Below, in pieces: positions 20,001-25,512 of a stretch of DNA of 25,512 nt. Numbering within the stretch: the stretch's first letter is position 1; every line of letters begins with the position of its first letter. Source of the DNA: Lenisia limosa. Its lineage: Eukaryota > Breviatea. The position numbers were made by a program, and so were the translations under genes. A model generated the notes under the pieces. It worked only from the letters and a program-made list of their open reading frames with translations, ran no database searches and was not told the DNA's origin. The stretch is taken from contig LPNZ01006443.1 in the NCBI GenBank assembly GCA_001655205.1, positions 1 to 25,512 on the forward strand. Direction: 5' to 3'.

Positions 20001-20131
20001 CACTAGCTAGTTACCCNNNNNNNNNNNNNNNNNNNNNNNNNNNNNNNNNNNNNNNNNNNNNNNNNNNNNNNNNNNNNNNNNNNNNNNNNNNNNNNNNNNN
20101 NNNNNNNNNNNNNNNNNNNNNNNNNNNNNNN

Positions 20132-22412
20132 GTTGCGCGCGCCGCTCGGCTGTCAGCTCCTCCATGATCGCAAACTTCGGTGTGAGAAACGGCCATGCGG
20201 AAACGGAGATCAAGGGGGTTATAGTTCCAAAACCGGGCTCGGTCGAAGGGCAAAAAGAAACGTTAACGAGCGCAACTTATGTGATTTGGACCCAGTGTAT
20301 TAAACACTAAAGTATCATGTGGAAAGGTCACAGAGAAAGAACACACCCAGGGAGGGCTTCACTTCGGGTCAAAAAAAGACTGAATTTCTCGATAACTCGA
20401 AAACTATCGATATTTTACCAGACTATTTCGAACCAAAGTGAAACCCTACACACAGGTGACGTTTTTAGGCATTATTTCATACTGTCCAACCCCACCTGGT
20501 CACCCTCTTCTTCCAATAATGCCGCCACCACCGCCGCCGTCTCGTCGTCCATTTCCTGACCCAGGAACATGCCGCCGTCGTCCGAGGAAGACGACGTTGA
20601 TGACGTGTAGTCGTCCGATTCGAAGTCTCGTGCTAAATGGATGAGAAAGCTGTTGAGAGAGCTGAGCCCCAAGCTTACGGCCAAAAATGCTCCTTCTCGC
20701 GTCAAGGTTGTCTAATGAACGAGCGCGGCGGAAGGTTCCACCAGGGACTGTTCAATGAGACAGAACAAATGGGGTAAGCATTTAAGTGTTGAAAATGATA
20801 ATCCTTCCTCATATAATACCTAAACCTATAGGTGTATTATGGAGGAATGATTATGATGTACCTAGTCCGTGAGCCTACATGTGAGAGGCGGTCGATGTGG
20901 CGGAGGAGGCGGCATTGGTGGCGGCACCGGGACAGCTTCTAAGATAAACAAAGGAAAAAGGAAACTTAGTTTGAATAAGAAACATGGAACCTATATTTTG
21001 CTTTTAAAAAGTCCTCAAAAAAGACCTGAGGAAAGGTTCTGAAGCTCGAAGCCTTACTATGAAGAATAGCCACTACTAACCTCTGGGGGGAAGAGTGGAA
21101 GCCACTTCAGGTTCAGGAAAGTATCTAAAGAGTCAACCGTTTTCCAAAACTTTAAACATAACTGTCCGCATTTATCGAATCAAACAGTCTGGAGAGTGAG
21201 TGTGTTTCACTTGGAATGTATACCTATTTCAACACAGAGTTTTACTGAAAACTAACGAGCATTTATTATTGTGTTAATGTGAAACCCAAGGTACAAAATC
21301 CTCCGAGGGCCAGGCTTACATAGGGTCCTCTGGAATGGTGATGTCAGGCATGGGCTCAGCTCGAGACTGCGGGTTGATGTCAATGTCGATGTTCAAGGAC
21401 GCCATTCGCCTTCGTCTTGCTGGGGGGGGGGGGGNNNNNNNNNNNNNNNNNNNNNNNNNNNNNNNNNNNNNNNNNNNNNNNNNNNNNNNNNNNNNNNNNN
21501 NNNNNNNNNNNNNNNNNNNNNNNNNNNNNNNNNNNNNNNNNNNNNNNNNNNNNNNNNNNNNNNNNNNGTCCATCCAATTGTAAGCAAATGCAGGCCTCCA
21601 ACTCACCCGCTAGTACGTCCTCAAACGATTCTTCAGACTCCTCGGATTCGCTAGATGACTGCTCCGATCCCTCTGTGGGTTCGTCTGGCTCGTCTGAGGG
21701 GTGGCAGTGTAACAGTAGGAAATAGGTAGTAGACACCAAAAAACCCATAATAAATAAATGTACATTAAATATTGGTAAAAAAGTTGCGTCTACACACAAA
21801 ATAAAAATATTGAAATATATAATATACCATATGATATGTATTATCATATCGATATACTATCATCATATAATACTTCAATACAATCTAATATCGGGATGAG
21901 AAAAATCCCAAGGTTGTAACTGGCTGAAACCGTCCACACCATCACGTTTATAAGAGATAGTATAATATTGATTCACCCAACCATTTGCCTTACAACTCTG
22001 TGCACAGCTTTCTGCGTGCCTCCCCAGCATACAATAAATGTAATCTTTCAATATCCTATTTTTCACTTACAGATTATTTCAATGTTGGCATCATCATCAT
22101 CAGAGCTACTGCTGCTACTGAGGCTAAATATGTCAAAAGATGAATTATCAACAAAAATTACATTGACTACAAATTGGCTTACTTTGGCGGGAGTGGGCGA
22201 ACTGTGTCATCATCACTATCAGTAGCCCCGTCACTATCGTTATCAGTATCGTTGTCACTTTCGAGGTTAACTGATGACGCTGAGTCGTCTTCACTTTCGC
22301 TGTAGTAGTAGCTGTGCTCGCCAATCATTTGATTGTCGATTCCGAAGAGAACAAGATCGGGGTCACTCTGGTGTTTGGTGAATGCAACTATTGCTAACAG
22401 CCTTGGGTAGAA
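20132..22412 (-). other. Acidic/Ser/Pro-rich cytosolic-type tail
   Basis: Exon 22412-22183 begins with FYPRLLAIVAFTKHQSDPDL and runs into HSYYYSESEDDSASSVNLES and further D/S/N-rich sequence. The next exons give LSSSSSSDDDDANIEI and QSSSESEESEESFEDVLA, then a basic switch ARRRRMASLNIDIDINPQ, a polyproline run VPVPPPMPPPPPHRPPLTY, SDDYTSSTSSSSDDGG, and a helical acidic end AAVVAALLEEEGDQ. The serine-in-acid context resembles casein kinase 2 target sequence, and the proline run resembles an SH3/EVH1 ligand; both are inferences from composition. The phase is unbroken throughout, so these are coding and not random simple repeats. Confidence 0.72.
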
Positions 22413-25400
22413 CTTGAACAGCAGGTTCGCAAAACATTGCAGAGAGCAAAAAAATATAAACGAAAAAAAATATCAGGCATGATAAACCTCGCACCTCGGG
22501 TACTGTGTACAAGTTCCGACTTAGGCAGCTTTTCTGTTCATATCGATGGATAATCTTGAGATAACGGTCCTTTGTTTCTCGTAGTGTGTCATAAAACTGG
22601 GCAATGAGTTGATCCATTTGATTGAAATTAATGAGGCAAGAGAGGAATCCTGGAGCAGCCGATCTTGAACAATCTGACTTTGATGTTATATAGTATACTT
22701 AGGGCTTCACTTCGTTTCGAAAAAAAAGACTGAATTTCTCCAACAATCCTCGAAGGTGATCGATATTTTGTAGGTCTTTTTCAAACCAAAGTGAATCCTA
22801 AGTATACTAGCTATATGATATATTGACCACCCATAGTTCCTAAGTAGTTTAACATCTGAGGCAGAGTAATACCACGAACTGTTTAATAACAACTCAGAGT
22901 GTCACTACCACAACAGCAGTCCCTCAACCGTACCTCCTGGGTGGTGCCAGATGACGGCATATGGAGCATCGTATCGGAATTTCCATTTTCTGAGAAAGTT
23001 AGGTCACTGGATACGATGGCCACATTCGGAAAAATGTAGTACAAAGACTGGCAATATTTCAATAATCAGTTAAAAGCGGTCACGGAAAAATCTCAAAAAG
23101 GTCCTTTCTAGGGGTTTTGGGCTACAATTAAGTCCAACTCATACCTCGAATGTCTATTCCGTGAGTGAACCATAATTGGGCATAGCGCTTGGGTGGGATG
23201 CTTTCTACACCATAAATGTCTTATCTCATGCAAGCCCCCTCCCTCCCCTTAAAGGATAATCAGGACACCAAAACGAAGATTCTACCCCATTTCAAAGCAT
23301 AAAGCCCCTACTCCTTGTACGGCCAATGTGTTTCCTTCGCAGCTCAAAGGCCTCCTTGGACATTTCTCCAAGGAAGCCGACAGCAAAGATGAAAAACACT
23401 ACCACTGACACACTTGTCACAAGCTGGAAGATTAGTCAACCACCCAAAATCATGAAACTTAGATAGAGAAGCCTATTCCCAATTGTTATTGTCGAGTGAA
23501 GGAATTTAGTAATTGAAATTAGTAGTTTACTGCCATTCTTACTGTTAATGGCAAGGTGGCGTAAAACCAGCTGATGTCAAAGATACCAAGATCCTTCCCT
23601 GAAATGAGAACCTGGGGGGGGGGGTAAGTAACTGAAAAAGAATATCGTCCCCTTGATTTGGAAGCAAGCTTCTATCATTCAATATTTTGTTTGGAGCGTA
23701 AATCCAATCCCAAAGAAAACAACTAAGCAAAAAGACATCTCAAATGTTGTGATAAGATCCTAAACTGGTTTTTGGGATGTACTTAACAATATACCCGACA
23801 TTGCAACCTCCTACCAGTGTAGAAACGTAGAACAGGTCAACATACAGAAGAATCAGAAACATTATCAGCTTTTCGGAGACCTAAAGGAGACATTTAGGAG
23901 ACATTTAGGGGACATTTAGGAGACATTTAGAAGACATTTAGGAGACATTTAGGGGACATTTAGGAGACATTTAGGAGACATTTAGGAGACATTTAGGAGA
24001 CATTTAGGAGACATTTAGGACACAATCAAATTAGATTTCAAAGTTATCAGTTGTAATCCGTATTTTAAGCGTTCGGAAATAAATGCTCCGAGTCCAACAC
24101 TATTGAAGACTATCAATACAAAGCAAATAAAAACTGTGATATTTCAATACCCCAAACATACCTCATCGTCGTCATCATCGACATCGTTCTCACATATCGC
24201 GCGGATGAGAAGGAAGAGATACACAATCTTGGGGTAAAGATGAGAAGGAACAGATATGATATAATCTTAGGATAAGGACAGTGCGTGGTTGGGGAGTGAA
24301 ATCTTTCTTGTATTATTAATATTTGATATAAAGGTGACAGTGAACAAAGGGCCAAAGAGTTAATGAAAGAAGTCAGGAAGGGCAATAAAAGCAGAACCGC
24401 ATAAGAGCAGCAACTTACCGAGGCCAATGCTGCTGCCGACAAGACTATCAGCCAGGGCAGAAACGCTGAGATTGTCAGAAATACGTAATATAAAAGCAAC
24501 ATCTGCGGGCAATGATCCATAGATCCCAAAAAGCACATAAAATACACTCGCTCCCTTTCTACAAACTGGTTTTCGATACTTCTATTGCAACATTAAAACT
24601 TTCTATCATATCGTGTCAACCTTTTCATCATAGTATATTTTAACTGTAAATCCCCTCGCACCTAAGACAACTGTCCATGGCCATGCACCCATGAAAGCTA
24701 TAGCCACGGGGTAGACAAATAGGTAGTCTGGGTTGGTTAGCAACAGAATAATATGATCTGATGAAAAGGTCGAATCAAAAGTCAAAAATAAAAAATGAAC
24801 ACCGAAATCCCTCCTACAATTAGCAACATAGAAGCCGACAAGACCCAGGTTGTCGGTGTAGTCATCAATAGCGTTGCGTAACCTGAACACCTTACCCACA
24901 ATGGCTCCAACAAAAGCTACTATTGGGAGGATGGTGGCAGTGTAGAGGAAGAACGTTCGGAAGAAGTCGTCACCTACACTTGTTACATTTGTTGCACAGA
25001 GGACCTTGGAAAATTAAGCTGTTGTGACTGCTTTTTCCGTCCAAAGCAAGCACCACGAAAATACCACTTTCCCACCTGTGAGAAGGAAGAAGTATACAAC
25101 ACTTGGCAAGTAGAGCAGTCCCAATAGTATCCAGTCCTGAAAATAATGGGAAATGCTCCGTGAAAGCCATTAACAATATTCCACTCCCTCTTGCCCACTA
25201 TGAAGAGCAACGCGTAGCCGTCTGCTATTCCGTAAAGCGTAAGTAGAATGTAGCACAGCGTCCAGGCTCCCATGTTCGCCCAGGCACAGTACCCAGCAAT
25301 CCTGTAAGCCACGTTAAACATTAACGGTTATACATCTGCATCCTGTAATTAAAAAGTGGAAAGCGGGGTATTCTATGAGTCCAAAATGGAAATTTCTCAT

Positions 25401-25512
25401 GCTAAATTGAAACCATAACCCAGCATAGAGCCTACTTCCAATGCGTGGAAGATGTCTCCAAATCCTCCTTGTCAGCCCAAAGCAGCAACAATGTCAGTAA
25501 CATACTAAACGT
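20132..25512 (-). CDS. Multi-pass membrane protein with long acidic tail (partial)
   Basis: Twenty-three exons give about 672 visible residues. The 5' end lies beyond 25512 and the 3' end lies in or past the 20017-20131 gap. Exons are 25512-25436, 25301-25175, 25136-25076, 24973-24818, 24727-24662, 24558-24419, 24227-24162, 23868-23815, 23611-23543, 23423-23321, 23204-23145, 23047-23008, 22989-22934, 22649-22495, 22412-22183, 22123-22071, 21693-21607, 21419-21320, 21124-21081, 20938-20879, 20711-20679, 20632-20496 and 20174-20132. Every junction keeps phase, which is strong support even without a recognised family. The N-terminal half is membrane-embedded. The middle carries conserved-looking motifs (EAFELRRKHI, KWKFRYDAPYAVIWHHPGG). 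The C-terminal third is low-complexity acidic, Ser and Pro. I infer a polytopic transporter- or receptor-like protein but cannot name it. Confidence 0.72.
20353..20447. mobile_element. MITE-like palindrome, family A copy 4
   Basis: Terminal inverted repeats AGGGCTTCACTTCGGGTC and AGGGTTTCACTTTGGTTCG enclose AAAAAAAGACTGAATTTCTCG and ATCGATATTTTACCAGAC. It lies in the membrane-protein intron 20495-20175. Confidence 0.75.
22691..22809. mobile_element. MITE-like palindrome, family A copy 5 (longest)
   Basis: This copy shows the longest inverted repeat: TAGTATACTTAGGGCTTCAC on the left against TAGTATACTTAGGATTCAC (reverse) on the right, followed on both arms by GAAAAA...AGAC. It may represent the full-length unit, the others being shortened at the tips. 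It lies in the membrane-protein intron 22933-22650. Confidence 0.75.
22990..23007 (-). other. 18-nt intron
   Basis: On the minus strand gtgacctaactttctcag is the only insertion-free way to keep the frame between exon 23047-23008 and exon 22989-22934. Reading through meets TGA. The other GT positions in the upstream exon give the wrong phase. The 18 nt hold GT, a branch-point-like CTAAC, a pyrimidine run and AG. Confidence 0.65.
23321..25512 (-). other. Membrane-spanning half of the polytopic protein
   Basis: Hydrophobic segments in order: SMLLTLLLLW (window edge), MGAWTLCYILLTLYG, WILLGLLYLPSVVYFFLL, FFLYTATILPIVAFVGAIVG, LFVYPVAIAFMGAWPWTVVL, MLLLYYVFLTISAFLPWLIV with continuation to IVYLFLLI, LIMFLILLYVDLFYVSTLVL, and FYATLPLTLVTSVSVVVFFI. 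That is roughly eight to ten spans. A five-Asp loop (DVDDDDDE, exon 24227-24162) separates two of them. Segment boundaries often coincide with exon boundaries. No pore, transporter or GPCR signature is one I can assign with confidence. Confidence 0.7.
23886..24017. repeat. 11-bp minisatellite, 12 units
   Basis: Twelve contiguous copies of GGAGACATTTA, with two GGGGACATTTA and one GAAGACATTTA variants, preceded by a degenerate copy at 23875-23885. It fills almost half of the membrane-protein intron 24161-23869 and stops 17 nt before the acceptor at 23869. Confidence 0.95.

Noticed and set aside
22934-23047. Continuous minus-strand reading SLYYIFPNVAIVSSDLTFSE without an intron
   Set aside because: It enters in the wrong phase from exon 23204-23145, and its continuation in the next exon stops at TAA, whereas the 18-nt intron model stays in phase on both sides.
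23886-24017. CRISPR-like array
   Set aside because: The units are 11-bp head-to-tail copies with no unique spacers, in an intron of a eukaryotic gene.

Overview
The window is nuclear DNA of an intron-rich eukaryote, most likely a protist or alga. Almost every coding stretch is a short exon (19-230 nt, typically 50-110) bounded by GT...AG signals. There is no operon layout and there are no bacterial-type start sites. I cannot name the lineage. I built the gene models by hand, requiring the reading phase to agree at every junction. Twelve runs of N interrupt the window: 485-637, 2451-2625, 2848-2936, 4954-5216, 8718-8801, 10822-10913, 11208-11316, 14296-14373, 15490-15564, 18425-18538, 20017-20131 and 21435-21567. 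Some hide exons.

Layout, left to right. (1) Minus strand, 8262 to beyond the left edge: a STAND-type NTPase of about 35 visible exons. It has an N-terminal DUF4062 domain and a NACHT P-loop module, arranged as in NWD1/TEP1/NPHP3-type proteins. Its C-terminal repeats, if any, lie outside the window. (2) Plus strand, 9294-11475: a GNAT-like acetyltransferase. (3) Minus strand, 13460-11585: a small TehB-like SAM-dependent methyltransferase. (4) Plus strand, 13723-17022: an unrecognised protein of at least 380 residues. (5) Minus strand, 19299-17061: an unrecognised protein with a Ser/Pro-rich N terminus. (6) Plus strand from 19631: a doubtful gene start. (7) Minus strand, from beyond the right edge to about 20132: a multi-pass membrane protein with a long cytosolic-type tail rich in acidic and serine residues.

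The genes alternate strictly in direction (- + - + - (+) -), which gives divergent promoter regions (8263-9293, 13461-13722, 19300-19630) and tight convergent 3' ends (38 and 109 bp apart). I see no shared pathway: the set reads as ordinary unlinked genes.

The most unusual content is in the introns. There is a phase-required 18-nt intron, plus several of 33-36 nt. Long G-runs sit directly after 5' splice sites and C-runs directly before 3' splice sites. One exon has both of its splice sites tandemly triplicated. One 5' splice site lies in a perfect hairpin loop. Two families of short palindromic MITE-like elements sit mostly in introns, and an 11-bp minisatellite abuts an acceptor. No tRNA, rRNA, CRISPR array or autonomous transposase was seen.
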